Assembly: GCA_900467745.1 (NCBI GenBank)
Contig: UBQW01000010.1
Span: 248,001-312,000, forward strand
DNA from: Hyphomicrobiales bacterium
GTDB taxonomy: Bacteria; Pseudomonadota; Alphaproteobacteria; Rhizobiales; Rhizobiaceae
Length of the DNA: 64,000 nt
Reading direction: 5' to 3'
Notes under the pieces: generated by a model
Seen by the model: the letters and a program-made list of their open reading frames with translations, nothing else
Database searches by the model: none
What the model was told of the DNA's origin: nothing
Made by a program: the position numbers and the translations under genes
In this document: positions 55,549 to 64,000 of the stretch, piece after piece
How positions within the stretch are numbered: position 1 is the first letter of the stretch
How the letters are laid out: each line of letters opens with the position of its first letter

Positions 55549-55689
55549 AACAGCGCCGATTTTCGTGCATCACACTTCCGCTCGATGAGCCAACACTATC
55601 CGGCTTGCCCTATGCCGGATAGAGTCGCCTTGTCATGCTCGTACGATCTGCAACAGTCGACGTGCAGGTAAGCCAGACGCTGGGAGAAA

Positions 55690-55711
55690 GGGAGCCTCAA
55701 TCAAGGCTCCC
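55690..55711 (-). terminator. Hairpin at the end of the type I secretion operon
   Basis: GGGAGCCT and AGGCTCCC form an 8-bp perfect stem that overlaps the HlyD stop codon. On the minus strand it is followed by TTTCTCCC. The T-run is short, so termination is only likely. Confidence 0.5.
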
Positions 55712-57104
55712 GAATCGCCGTGTCCAGTCCTTTCAGCAGCGGATACAGGAAATACGAAATCACGGTCCGCTGTCCGACCATGATCTCGGCTGAAACCGCC
55801 ATACCAGGAAGTAGCCGGACTGGGTCCTTGTCCGTGCCGAGGCTCTTGTCAGCTAGGAGAACACGGGCCTTGAAGAAAGGCTGGTTCGACTGCGTGGCGA
55901 CGGCGTCCTGCTGGGTCGGGGTGAAAGTGTCACGACTGATCGTTCGCACAGTTCCCGACGCCGTACCGTACTTCTGGAAGGGATAGGCGTCGAATTTGAT
56001 GCGCGCTTGCGTATCGGTCTCTATACGGCCGATGTCGCGTGCATTGACGGATACTTCGGCCTCAAGCGGCACGTTCAGGGGAACGAGGGTGACGATAGGT
56101 TCGGCCTCCTTGACGACCGAGCCGACTGAGCGCTGCGCCAGATCGAGCACTACGGCATCCGCGGGCGCGGTCAAGATCACCATGTTTCGCCGCAGTTCCA
56201 TCTTCTTCAGCTCTTCGCCGGCCGTGTCGCGCTGGCTTCTGAGATCGACGAGCTGCTCCATCGATGCGCGGCGGAAGTCCTCGATAAAGGCCTGGCGATC
56301 GGCCTCCAGCTTCGCGTAGGCATGCTCCGCTTCATCGGCGCGACCCTTTACGGTCGACAAACTTGCCTCGACGTCAAGCCGGGCGTCGCGAGACGCAAGC
56401 AGCGTGATGAGCGACCCGCTCTCGCGGTCATAGAGGCGTTCGCGGGTGGCTTCGATCCGAGCTAGGTTCTCGCGACGATCGACAAGCACTGCTTGTTGTG
56501 CCTTGCTGGCGGCGATCGTCGCGGCCTGACCGGCGAGTTGCTGCTGGAAGTTCTGCAGTTGCGCTGTGTAGAACGCACGGCGTTGTCCGAACAGCTGTGC
56601 CTGCAAGATCTCGTTTTGCGTCGCCCCGGCGATGGACGAGTAATCGACACCGGACAGCTCCGCTTCGATACGCTTTACCTGCGCGTCGAGTGCGGCGAAC
56701 TTCGCAGTCAATTGATCCACGTCCGCCTGGCTGAAGGTCGCGTCGAGCGTTGCCAGCGTCTGGCCGCTATGTACGAGATCGCCGGCCTTCACGTCGATCG
56801 TTCGTACGATCGAGGTTTCGAGCGGCTGAACCACGATCGTTGGCTGCGTCGTCACGAGCTTTCCTGGCGCGATCACCACTTCGTCGATCGATGACACCGA
56901 AGCCCATATGATCGCCGAGACGATTAACGCGGTGATGCAGTAGAGTGTCATGCGCGCGACGCGCGGTGGAGCACGCTCCTCGAGTTCCACGGCATCGGAT
57001 TGGAACTCAGCGATGACAGGAGAGAATCCCCCGCGCGAGGCTAGCTGATTGTCGTCCGGTTTGACCGGAATGGGAAGGTTTGGCTTTCCAGCGTGCGCGT
57101 TCAT
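55701..57104 (-). CDS. Type I secretion HlyD-family membrane fusion protein
   Basis: The start at 57104 overlaps the ABC exporter's TGA (ATGA); a longer frame from 57131 is less likely. The 467-residue protein has a cytoplasmic tail of about 50 residues, one membrane helix (YCITALIVSAIIWASV), the lipoyl half-motif (VIAPGKLVTTQPTIVVQPLE), a long coiled coil (about 120-310), the second half-motif (ILTAPADAVVLDLAQRSVG) and the terminal barrel ending PGMAVSAEIMVGQRTVISYFLYPL. This is the canonical HlyD/PrsE layout. It links the inner-membrane ABC exporter to an outer-membrane TolC protein, which is not encoded in this operon. The presumptive substrate is the DUF4082/cadherin protein at the upstream end of the cluster. 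Confidence 0.93.
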   Translation of the reverse strand: MNAHAGKPNLPIPVKPDDNQLASRGGFSPVIAEFQSDAVELEERAPPRVARMTLYCITALIVSAIIWASVSSIDEVVIAPGKLVTTQPTIVVQPLETSIVRTIDVKAGDLVHSGQTLATLDATFSQADVDQLTAKFAALDAQVKRIEAELSGVDYSSIAGATQNEILQAQLFGQRRAFYTAQLQNFQQQLAGQAATIAASKAQQAVLVDRRENLARIEATRERLYDRESGSLITLLASRDARLDVEASLSTVKGRADEAEHAYAKLEADRQAFIEDFRRASMEQLVDLRSQRDTAGEELKKMELRRNMVILTAPADAVVLDLAQRSVGSVVKEAEPIVTLVPLNVPLEAEVSVNARDIGRIETDTQARIKFDAYPFQKYGTASGTVRTISRDTFTPTQQDAVATQSNQPFFKARVLLADKSLGTDKDPVRLLPGMAVSAEIMVGQRTVISYFLYPLLKGLDTAIREP

Positions 57105-59236
57105 GCTACCTGCCTCATCTGCTGCGACCAAAGATGACGATAGGTCATGCAGCGCGTTACGAGCTGATCGTGGCGGCCGATGTCGGCGATCTTGCCGCGT
57201 TCCACCACGAGAATGGCATCGGCGTCGACAAGCGTGGAGAGCCGGTGCGAGACGATGATCACTGTCCGACCGGCCGCGATCCGGCTAAGATTCTGCCGGA
57301 TGATAGCTTCGCTGTCGGGGTCGAGCGCACTCGTTGCCTCATCGAAGATCAGCAGTTTGGGATCCGTGATCAGAGCGCGCGCGATCGCTAGTCGCTGCTT
57401 CTGCCCGCCGGAAAGGTTCGCGGCGTTCTCCTCAAGCATGGTCTCGAAGCCGCGCGGCAGGCGCTCAATGAACTCCTCTGCGCCGGCGATGCGCGCGACC
57501 TCGATAATCTCCTCGATGCTGGCATCCGGCTTTGCGGCCGCGATGTTTTCGCGAACGGTGCCCTTGAACAGGAAGTTGTCCTGCAGCACTACGCCGATGC
57601 TGGTTCTCAGGTGCACGAGGTCGATCTCGCGGCTGTCGTAGCCATCGACGCGAACGAGGCCCTGCTGGCTTTGATACAATCCCTGGATCAGGCGCGTGAT
57701 CGTCGTCTTGCCAGAGCCGCTCTTGCCGACGACACCGAAAACCGACCCCTCAGGAATGCTGAACGTGACATCGTCGAGCGCCGGCGCGCCATCGGGCGCG
57801 TAGCGGAAGGTGACCTTGTCGAAATCGATGCGTCCGCGAAGCTGCGGGCGGATGCCGCGACCGCGGCCGAATTGTTCCGGACGCTGATTCATAATCTCGC
57901 CGAGCATTCGAACAGAGAGCGCGACTTCCTGGTATTCGTGCACCATTGTCACGATTTGCACCAGCGGCCCGGAGACGCGGCCAGCCAGCATGTTGAACGC
58001 AACGAGTGCGCCGACCGTCATTGAGCCATTGAAGACGTCGAGGGCGCCAAGACCTATGATCGCCACGCCCATCAGCTTTTCCAGAAGACCGGTGAGCGAC
58101 TGAGCGACCGTGGAGATCTTGTCGACGCGGAACCGCACGGAGATCGCCTGCGCTGAGTGGTCGTCCCACACCTTGCGCTGGCGGGGCTCCAGGGCAAGCG
58201 ACTTGACGGTGCGCATGCCGTGCACGGTTTCGACCAAGAGCGCTTGTCGATCACCTTCGGCCTTGTAGAGCGCCTGCAGACGTCGCTGGAACGGGCCGAC
58301 TAGCAGCATCACCACGAGCCCGACGAGAGCGGCAAAGCCGAGCACCACAAAGGTCAGCTTCACGCTGTAAAGGAGCAGGATCGGGATGAAGACAAGCAGC
58401 GAAAGCCCATCGAGAAGCGTGAGGAAAAGACGCCCGGTAAGAAATTCACGAATGCGCCCAGTCTGCTGCATATGCTTGACGATAACGCCGGCGGATGCCT
58501 GTTCGAATAGCGCGATGGGAAGATTGAGCAGGTGTCCAAATGTGCGGGTGGCAATGCGGATGTCGATCCGGTTCGTCGCGTAAAGCAGAAGATAGCGTCT
58601 GAGGAAGCTGAAAGTTGCGTCGAAGATCAGGGCGACGGCGATGCCGATCGTCAGCACCGTCAGCGTGGCGTAGCTTTGGTGCACCAGCACCTTGTCGATG
58701 ACCAGCTGAAAGAACATCGGGGTGGTCAATCCGAGGCCATAAAGAACAAAGGCGGCAAGCGCGACATCACGGAAGAAGCTGCGCTGCTTGATGACTTCAG
58801 GAATGAACCAGCGGAAGCCGAACGGTTGGTCGTCGTCGCCCATGCGATGGTTGCGCTTCATCAGGACGACGGAACCGCGCCACGATTTGGTGAACTGCTC
58901 TTCGCTCAGCAAAATGAATTCAGGCCGGGCCGCTAGAGGGTCGAGGACGCGCACTTGCTTTTCATCGCTATCGATTGCGCCGGCCACTACAACCCAGTTG
59001 CCGTTCTCAAGTTCGGCAAGAATGGGATAGGCATTGCCCAGCTGGAAGAGCGATGGCCAGGTGAGCGTAAGGTTCTTGGCCTTCAGCCCGGCGTCTTTCG
59101 CCATGCGCAGAAGCTGGCGCATGGCGACAGGTTCCTCCCCTACAGCATAGTCATGCTGTAGGCGCTCAGGTGAGAGGTCGACGCCGTGGTGACGCGCGAC
59201 GAGAGCAAGACAGTGGAGATTGGTGTGCAAAAACAT
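57101..59236 (-). CDS. Type I secretion ABC exporter (C39-like domain, permease, ATPase)
   Basis: The start at 59236 (MFLHTNLHCLALVARHHG) avoids overlap with the preceding small gene. The 711-residue protein has a C39-like domain (residues about 1-125), a six-helix permease (about 155-440) and an ATPase domain. Walker A is GKSGSGKTT, the signature is LSGGQKQR, Walker B is LLIFDEATSALD and the switch is VSHRLST. In C39 peptidases the active Cys sits in a DCG motif; here the segment lacks that context, so it is a CLD chaperone-like domain as in HlyB rather than a leader peptidase. It is coupled to HlyD by ATGA. It would export an unfolded, C-terminal-signal substrate across both membranes. Confidence 0.93.
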   Translation of the reverse strand: MFLHTNLHCLALVARHHGVDLSPERLQHDYAVGEEPVAMRQLLRMAKDAGLKAKNLTLTWPSLFQLGNAYPILAELENGNWVVVAGAIDSDEKQVRVLDPLAARPEFILLSEEQFTKSWRGSVVLMKRNHRMGDDDQPFGFRWFIPEVIKQRSFFRDVALAAFVLYGLGLTTPMFFQLVIDKVLVHQSYATLTVLTIGIAVALIFDATFSFLRRYLLLYATNRIDIRIATRTFGHLLNLPIALFEQASAGVIVKHMQQTGRIREFLTGRLFLTLLDGLSLLVFIPILLLYSVKLTFVVLGFAALVGLVVMLLVGPFQRRLQALYKAEGDRQALLVETVHGMRTVKSLALEPRQRKVWDDHSAQAISVRFRVDKISTVAQSLTGLLEKLMGVAIIGLGALDVFNGSMTVGALVAFNMLAGRVSGPLVQIVTMVHEYQEVALSVRMLGEIMNQRPEQFGRGRGIRPQLRGRIDFDKVTFRYAPDGAPALDDVTFSIPEGSVFGVVGKSGSGKTTITRLIQGLYQSQQGLVRVDGYDSREIDLVHLRTSIGVVLQDNFLFKGTVRENIAAAKPDASIEEIIEVARIAGAEEFIERLPRGFETMLEENAANLSGGQKQRLAIARALITDPKLLIFDEATSALDPDSEAIIRQNLSRIAAGRTVIIVSHRLSTLVDADAILVVERGKIADIGRHDQLVTRCMTYRHLWSQQMRQVA

Positions 59237-59267
59237 ACGCGTGGCCCACCCGGAATAGCGATAGCGT

Positions 59268-59561
59268 TCAGTTGAAATTCGGCGAAGCGTTCTGCGACTG
59301 AGCCGCATCCGCCGCTGGAGTCTGAATGTCGCTGATGCGGCGGACGGCGCCTGCCTCAACGAGACCGCCGAGCGCTTTCTGCATCAGATCCACCGCGTTC
59401 GCGAATGCCTCGACAGGCATAATGATGCGCTGGCGGAATTCAGGCTTCGGATTGTTGCTTGCATCACGTTCCGTTGCCGAAAGAGACATCAGGTCGATCC
59501 TGACAATCGTTCCAGTTACCGTGATTTCGGCGATGCCGTCAGAATAAAGTTCGCTGCTCAT
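59268..59561 (-). CDS. Small conserved protein of the type I secretion operon (DUF3467-like)
   Basis: This 97-residue protein has GAGGG seven bases before its ATG. The fold looks beta-rich, then helical: YSDGIAEITVTGTIVRIDLMSL, RQRIIMPVEAFANAVDLMQKAL, followed by a flexible Asn/Gln/Ala tail. The sequence is similar in style to DUF3467 proteins, which have an 'YSDGI' start and a 'RIIMPVEAF' core, but I cannot confirm the match. It lies immediately upstream of the ABC exporter in the same operon and could be an accessory or substrate-handling factor. Confidence 0.7.
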   Translation of the reverse strand: MSSELYSDGIAEITVTGTIVRIDLMSLSATERDASNNPKPEFRQRIIMPVEAFANAVDLMQKALGGLVEAGAVRRISDIQTPAADAAQSQNASPNFN

Positions 59562-59595
59562 TGTATGCCCTCTGGTTTGGTTGTTTCAGAATGTG

Positions 59596-60813
59596 TCAAG
59601 CATGGCCGTGTTGCCACGCTGGAAAGGGATCGTGCATGCCCTGTGCCAAATGCTGATCGAAGCCGGTATCGTTGCCAACGAGGCAGTCGTCGAGCGCTGC
59701 GCAGACTACCTCCTGATCAAGACCTGCGCCGATGAAGACGAGTTCCTGGCGGCGGTCACCCCATATCTCGTTCCAGTGCTTGTCCAGTAGCTGCCGGAAT
59801 TGCGGATAGCGTGGCCATTGCGCCTTTGGCACCGTCGCCCACCAATAGCCCTTAGCGGTAATCTGGCGCTGAACGCCGGCAATCGAAAGCTGGCCTATTT
59901 CCGAGGGCCGGGTCGCGAGCCAGAAATGGCCCTTTGCGCGGATCAGCCCCGGCCATTCTATCGCCAGAAAACGCTCCAGCTTCACCGGATCGAATGGCCG
60001 GCGTGCGCGGTAGACGAAACTTGAAATGCCATATTCTTCCGTCTCCGGTACATGGTCGCCCCATCCATAGAGCTCCTTGTGCCACAGCGGATGGCGCGCA
60101 GATTTCGCTTCGCTAAAGAGGCGGGTGTCGAGGATCGAGCCCAGCGGCAGGTCACCGAAATCCGTCTCGACCACGCGCGCGTCCGGGTTCAGCGACGCCA
60201 CGATCTGCCGTATCATGATGCGCGTTGCCGCATCGACCTCCGAGATTTTGTTGATCACGATGACGTCGGCGAATTCGATCTGGTCGACGAGAAGGTCGAT
60301 CAGTGAGCGGTTGTCCTCTGAATCGCGGACCTCGCCACGATCGCTAAGGAAATCCGTGCTGGAAAAGTCAGCCAAGAGATTGGCCGCATCGACGACTGAC
60401 ACCATCGTGTCCAGTCGGGCGGTATCGCAGAGCGCTGCGCCGTTTTCGTCGCGAAACGAGAAGGTGGCGGCGATGGGCAGCGGCTCGGCAATACCGGTGC
60501 CTTCGATCAGCAGGTAGTCGAAGCGACCCTCGGCGGCGAGCCGGCGGACCTCCGTCAACAGGTCGTCGCGCAGCGTGCAACAGATGCAGCCGTTGCTGAG
60601 CTCCACCAGCGTTTCGTTCGTGCGCGACAGGTTCGCGTTGCCCCGAACAAGGTCGGCGTCGATGTTGACCTCGCTCATGTCGTTGACGATGACCGCCACG
60701 CGGCGTCCCTCGCGATTGCGCAGGACATGATTGAGCAGGGTGGTTTTGCCGGCACCGAGGAAGCCCGCCAAAACCGTTACCGGAAGCCTGTTGTCGCTTG
60801 CGCCCCGTTCCAT
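59596..60813 (-). CDS. COG0523/CobW-family metallochaperone GTPase
   Basis: This 405-residue protein is a member of the CobW/YeiR/ZigA group. It has the Walker [10 protein letters not shown] at residues 17-25, the metal-binding CICC at 76-79, Walker B-like [11 protein letters not shown] and NKxD-type INKISEVD near 190. The C-terminal CobW_C domain (about 270-370) ends in a His-containing tail ([11 protein letters not shown]). Such GTPases deliver zinc or another divalent metal to client enzymes, often under zinc limitation. Here it is embedded between a large secreted protein and the secretion genes, all in one direction with 8 bp to the upstream stop. Whether it loads metal into a secreted or exporter protein is unknown. 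Confidence 0.9.
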   Translation of the reverse strand: MERGASDNRLPVTVLAGFLGAGKTTLLNHVLRNREGRRVAVIVNDMSEVNIDADLVRGNANLSRTNETLVELSNGCICCTLRDDLLTEVRRLAAEGRFDYLLIEGTGIAEPLPIAATFSFRDENGAALCDTARLDTMVSVVDAANLLADFSSTDFLSDRGEVRDSEDNRSLIDLLVDQIEFADVIVINKISEVDAATRIMIRQIVASLNPDARVVETDFGDLPLGSILDTRLFSEAKSARHPLWHKELYGWGDHVPETEEYGISSFVYRARRPFDPVKLERFLAIEWPGLIRAKGHFWLATRPSEIGQLSIAGVQRQITAKGYWWATVPKAQWPRYPQFRQLLDKHWNEIWGDRRQELVFIGAGLDQEVVCAALDDCLVGNDTGFDQHLAQGMHDPFPAWQHGHA

Positions 60814-60821
60814 GCTCGTTC

Positions 60822-63800
60822 CTAAGCCGCCAGCTGCGGCCGAAAGGCCACGTCGACGTAGTAGTTGGTGCTGTTATAGGTGCTGGTCGGGAACAGCCCG
60901 GCCGTACCATAGGCATAGACGCCATTGCCGCCGCTGAGAGCGGATGACATCGCCTCGAGATTGCCGTTGGAAACGCTGTTGTCGAAGTATCCGCTGGTTG
61001 CCGAGTAGTTACCATTGGCGCTGTAGGATACGACGTAAGTCGTGTTCTCGGAGACCGCCACTTGGTTCGAAAGCGTGACGGACTGCCAACCGCTGGCGCT
61101 TTCGTTTGTGAAAGTTGCGCTTGCAAGCAGATCGCCGGTCGCTGTCCAGAGATAGCCGGTATGGGTGCCGGTGTTCGTCGCGCCCTTGTAGAAGCTGATG
61201 CCGGTGATCCAGCCTGCGGTGTCGGCCTCGAATTTCATTCCGAGATTAACAGGCGAATTGTCGTTGACCGAAACAACCGTCGGAGTTGCGTTTGCGGCAA
61301 AGACGCTTTGCGTGGGTGCCGTCGATTGCGGAGTGACGGTCACCGACACCTGCGCCGACGCCGTTCCGCCTGCTCCGTCAGAAATTGCGTAAGAGAAGCT
61401 CGCCGAACCTGAATAGCCTGCCGTCGGCGTGAACGTGATGGCGTTCGTCTGGCTGTCGAAGGTCACGGTGCCGTTCACGGCGTTGCTGACGCTGGTGACA
61501 GACAGCGTGTTGCCATCAGCATCCGTGTCATTGGCAAGCAGGGCCGCTGCCTGGATCGTAAGCGTGGCGCCCGGTGTCGTTGAAAAGCCTGTGTCGTCCA
61601 CCGCGACCGGCGCGGTGTTGGCCACCGTTGGTGTGCTGCTCTGATAGACGACGTCAACCCAGTAGTTTGTCGCATTGTAGCTTGCCGTTGGGAACAGGCT
61701 TGTCGAGCCATAGGAATAGACGCCGTTACTGCCGTTTGGCACCGTCAGCCCGCCATTCGAATAGTCGGCCGTGAAATAGTTCGGCGTGGCTGCATAATAT
61801 CCGTTGGAGTGGTAGCTAGCGACGTAGGTCGTGCCTGCGGTGATGGTGATCGGTGCACTGAGCGTGACCGTTTGCCACCCGCTCGCCGTCTCGTTGGTAA
61901 AGACCGCAGAGGCGAGCAAGGTGCCCGTGCTGCTCCAGAGCGAACCGACATGGGTTCCGGTATCCTGAGCGCTCTTGTAATAGCGCAGAGCGGTGATCTG
62001 CCCGCCGGCGGACGCCACGAACCTGACGCCGAGTTCGACGGAGCTCGAATCGCTGTCGGCGGCGATCGTGGGCGTCTGCGAAGATGAGAACAAGCTCGAT
62101 GTCGTCGGTGGGGTGTTTGGCTGGCTGACCGTCAGGTTTACTTGCGCCGATGCCGTGCCGCCGCGCCCGTCCGAGATCGTGTAGGTGAAGCTTGCGGCGC
62201 CTACATAGCCGCTCGCTGCCGTGAAGATCACGGAATTCGTCTGGCTGTTGAAAGTAACGATGCCGTTCGCCGCCGCGCTCACGCCCGTTATCGAAAGCAA
62301 ATCTCCGTCCGCGTCAGTGTCGTTTGCAAGAAGCGTGGCAGCGGCGATCGATAGGGCGGTGTTTGAATAGGCCTGGAGCCCGTTGTCGTTTGCGGCGACC
62401 GGTGCCGTATTGCTGACCGTCGACTGGTTGAAGACGACATCCACCCAGTAGTTCGATGCCTGATAGCTGGAGGTCGGGAAAAGCGAACTCGCACCGTAGC
62501 TGTAAAGGCCATTGCCACCGCTTGCGGCACTTGAAAGCCCGGTTAGAACGCCGTTGGTGTGATCGGTCGAGAAGTAATTCGTGGTCGCGACGTAGGAGCC
62601 GGTCGTATGATACGACGCAATGTAGGTGACGCCGGCGGCAATCTGGATCGCGCTGCTGAACGTCGCGGTTTGCCAGCCGCTCAGCGATTCATTGGCGAAG
62701 TTTACAGTCCCGACGAGCTGCCCGTCTGCGGTCCAGATTGATCCGGTATGAGCGCCGGTATCGCCGGCGGCCTTATAGAAGCTGATGCCGGTGATCGTGC
62801 CACTCGCGGATGAGACAAACTTCATTCCGAGTTCCACCGGCGTCGTATCGTGAATTGCCGAGCCGGTCGGTCCTTCGGCGGCCGTAAACAGCCCGACGCC
62901 TGCGGGCCCCTCTTGCACCGTCAGGCTGACATTGCCCTGGCTGGTACCATTGCGTCCGTCCGACAAAGTGTAGGTAAACGTCGCAGGGCCGGTGTAGCCA
63001 GCGGTCGGCGTGAACACCACTGTTCCGGTCTGGGTGTTCAAAGATACCGTCCCGTTCACGGCATTGCCGACTGCGGTTATCGTCAGAGCGTCGCCATTTG
63101 CATCGGTGTCGTTTGCGGTCAGAGCCGCGATCGACAGCGTCAGGGAACCGTTGCGCCCGATCGTGAAGCCGCCGTCGTCGTTGGCGACAGGGGCGGTGTT
63201 GGCGCCAGCGTCGAACACGACGTCGACCCAGTAGTTCGAGCCGCTTGGATTGAGGGTCGGGAAAACGGAGGTGGGGCTGTAAGAATAAACACCGCCTCCA
63301 TCGACGGTCTTCAAGAGGCCGTTGCTATATGTCGATGCGAAGTAATTCTCTGTGACTGAGAAATAGCCGTTGCTGTGGTACGAGGCGGTATACGTCGTTC
63401 CCGCCGTGATCTGCACGGGGCTCGAAAACATCACGGTTTGCCAGCCCGAGAGAGACTCGTTCGTGGAAATACCGGTTGCGAGGAGCGTGCCATCGGCGTT
63501 CCAGAGGCTGACGACGTGTTCGCCGATGTTATAGAAGCCCTTGTAGAAGCGGATGCCCTGCACGAGACCGCCTGTGGTCGATTGGAAGCGGACACCAAGC
63601 TCGACCGGATCACGGTCGATAGCCGTTTCGGTCGTAGGCTTCGATGCAAGCGTCCAGAGACCTTGCGTCTGGGGCAACGAAACGGTCACCTGGGTGCCGG
63701 CTGATGGAGCCTCCAGATTGACACTGTCATCCACCGCGCGTGACATGATCGTGTAAGTGCCGCTTGCCTGGACGACCCAATTGTAGCTCCAGTTTTCCCG

Positions 63801-64000
63801 ACCGGTGGCCTTGAACCAGTGCTGCCCGCCATCGGTCGAGACTTCGACACCGGCGATGATGCCGCCGCCGAAATCCATTGCGGTTCCGGTCACAGTGACG
63901 TGCTGGCCTTCGAGGAAACTGCCGCCGAGTGTCGGTGAAGTGATGGTCGAGGTCGGCTTGAGAGTATCCGTCGATTGTGTGGCGAGAACCAAGCTGGCGT
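60822..64000 (-). CDS. Large DUF4082/cadherin-repeat secreted protein (5'-truncated)
   Basis: The frame remains open to the right edge, so the N-terminus is missing; a TTG at 63992 is only an internal codon. After an Ig-like segment the visible about 1059 residues alternate between four DUF4082-type domains and three cadherin-like domains. DUF4082 domains begin with [27 protein letters not shown] and SVFAANATP, each followed by VELG-(V/M)-(K/R)F and NYWVDVVF. Each intervening NTAPVA domain has ANDTDADGD-type Ca2+ motifs. No RTX repeats are present. The C-terminus ([13 protein letters not shown]) would hold the type I secretion signal. It is 8 bp upstream of the CobW gene and co-oriented with the exporter, so it is the likely substrate. 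DUF4082 modules often accompany carbohydrate-associated secreted proteins, so a role in surface glycan binding is inferred. Confidence 0.9.
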   Translation of the reverse strand, partial: ASLVLATQSTDTLKPTSTITSPTLGGSFLEGQHVTVTGTAMDFGGGIIAGVEVSTDGGQHWFKATGRENWSYNWVVQASGTYTIMSRAVDDSVNLEAPSAGTQVTVSLPQTQGLWTLASKPTTETAIDRDPVELGVRFQSTTGGLVQGIRFYKGFYNIGEHVVSLWNADGTLLATGISTNESLSGWQTVMFSSPVQITAGTTYTASYHSNGYFSVTENYFASTYSNGLLKTVDGGGVYSYSPTSVFPTLNPSGSNYWVDVVFDAGANTAPVANDDGGFTIGRNGSLTLSIAALTANDTDANGDALTITAVGNAVNGTVSLNTQTGTVVFTPTAGYTGPATFTYTLSDGRNGTSQGNVSLTVQEGPAGVGLFTAAEGPTGSAIHDTTPVELGMKFVSSASGTITGISFYKAAGDTGAHTGSIWTADGQLVGTVNFANESLSGWQTATFSSAIQIAAGVTYIASYHTTGSYVATTNYFSTDHTNGVLTGLSSAASGGNGLYSYGASSLFPTSSYQASNYWVDVVFNQSTVSNTAPVAANDNGLQAYSNTALSIAAATLLANDTDADGDLLSITGVSAAANGIVTFNSQTNSVIFTAASGYVGAASFTYTISDGRGGTASAQVNLTVSQPNTPPTTSSLFSSSQTPTIAADSDSSSVELGVRFVASAGGQITALRYYKSAQDTGTHVGSLWSSTGTLLASAVFTNETASGWQTVTLSAPITITAGTTYVASYHSNGYYAATPNYFTADYSNGGLTVPNGSNGVYSYGSTSLFPTASYNATNYWVDVVYQSSTPTVANTAPVAVDDTGFSTTPGATLTIQAAALLANDTDADGNTLSVTSVSNAVNGTVTFDSQTNAITFTPTAGYSGSASFSYAISDGAGGTASAQVSVTVTPQSTAPTQSVFAANATPTVVSVNDNSPVNLGMKFEADTAGWITGISFYKGATNTGTHTGYLWTATGDLLASATFTNESASGWQSVTLSNQVAVSENTTYVVSYSANGNYSATSGYFDNSVSNGNLEAMSSALSGGNGVYAYGTAGLFPTSTYNSTNYYVDVAFRPQLAA

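Noticed and set aside
59237-59359. Longer start of the ABC exporter
   Set aside because: It would overlap the small DUF3467-like gene, and the extension is Arg-rich shadow sequence; the C39-like domain begins right at the later ATG.

Overview
The window is GC-rich, densely coded alphaproteobacterial DNA, most likely from the Rhizobiales and probably Rhizobiaceae. This rests on gene content (a FixJ-type regulator, an omega-amino-acid:pyruvate transaminase beside an XRE-cupin regulator, polysaccharide and type I secretion clusters) and above all on a small RNA with repeated CCTCCTCCC hairpin loops, the hallmark of the alphaproteobacterial 'cuckoo' RNA family (alpha-r14/NfeR1 in Sinorhizobium, CcsR in Rhodobacter). 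No tRNA, rRNA, IS element or CRISPR array was seen.

Region 1 (1-29348) is one functional unit. A leftward operon encodes a TolC-like lipoprotein, a small HlyD-like adaptor, a GAF-HlyD membrane protein and the start of a probable site-2-protease-like subunit. Divergent from it is a single 24.9-kb gene for an 8306-residue surface protein. That protein has an N-terminal LEPR-like motif, a DUF4347 domain with a His/Cys pair, a propeller-like region, an SdrD_B-like domain, some sixty cadherin/VCBS/Ig-like Ca2+-binding modules and a distinctive C-terminal domain. No ABC ATPase is visible in the operon. The set looks like a dedicated but non-canonical export apparatus facing its giant substrate, and it is the best candidate here for an undescribed system.

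Region 2 (29.5-43 kb) is mixed chromosomal content. It holds a frameshifted 5TM-PAS-PAS-GGDEF diguanylate cyclase, a small HTH operon with a possibly leaderless promoter, an oxidoreductase, the four-hairpin anti-Shine-Dalgarno small RNA, a 2-hydroxyacid dehydrogenase, an M24 peptidase, an orphan FixJ-like regulator, a divergent regulator/transaminase pair with palindromic operators, a YdeP-type molybdoenzyme and a Tat-exported Gly-rich Hint-domain protein.

Region 3 (43-55.5 kb) is a polysaccharide locus. A tightly overlapping six-gene leftward operon carries two sugar aminotransferases, an epimerase, a sugar dehydrogenase and two hexapeptide acyltransferases; it resembles the WbpB/WbpE/WbpD route to a 2,3-diacetamido uronic acid. 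Two glycosyltransferases, a Wzy/O-antigen-ligase-like membrane protein, an asparagine-synthetase-like PP-loop protein and a secreted beta-helix protein follow.

Region 4 (55.7-64 kb, leftward) is a type I secretion operon: a large 5'-truncated protein of alternating DUF4082 and cadherin-like domains (the likely substrate), a COG0523 metallochaperone GTPase, a small conserved protein, an ABC exporter with a C39-like domain, and an HlyD adaptor.
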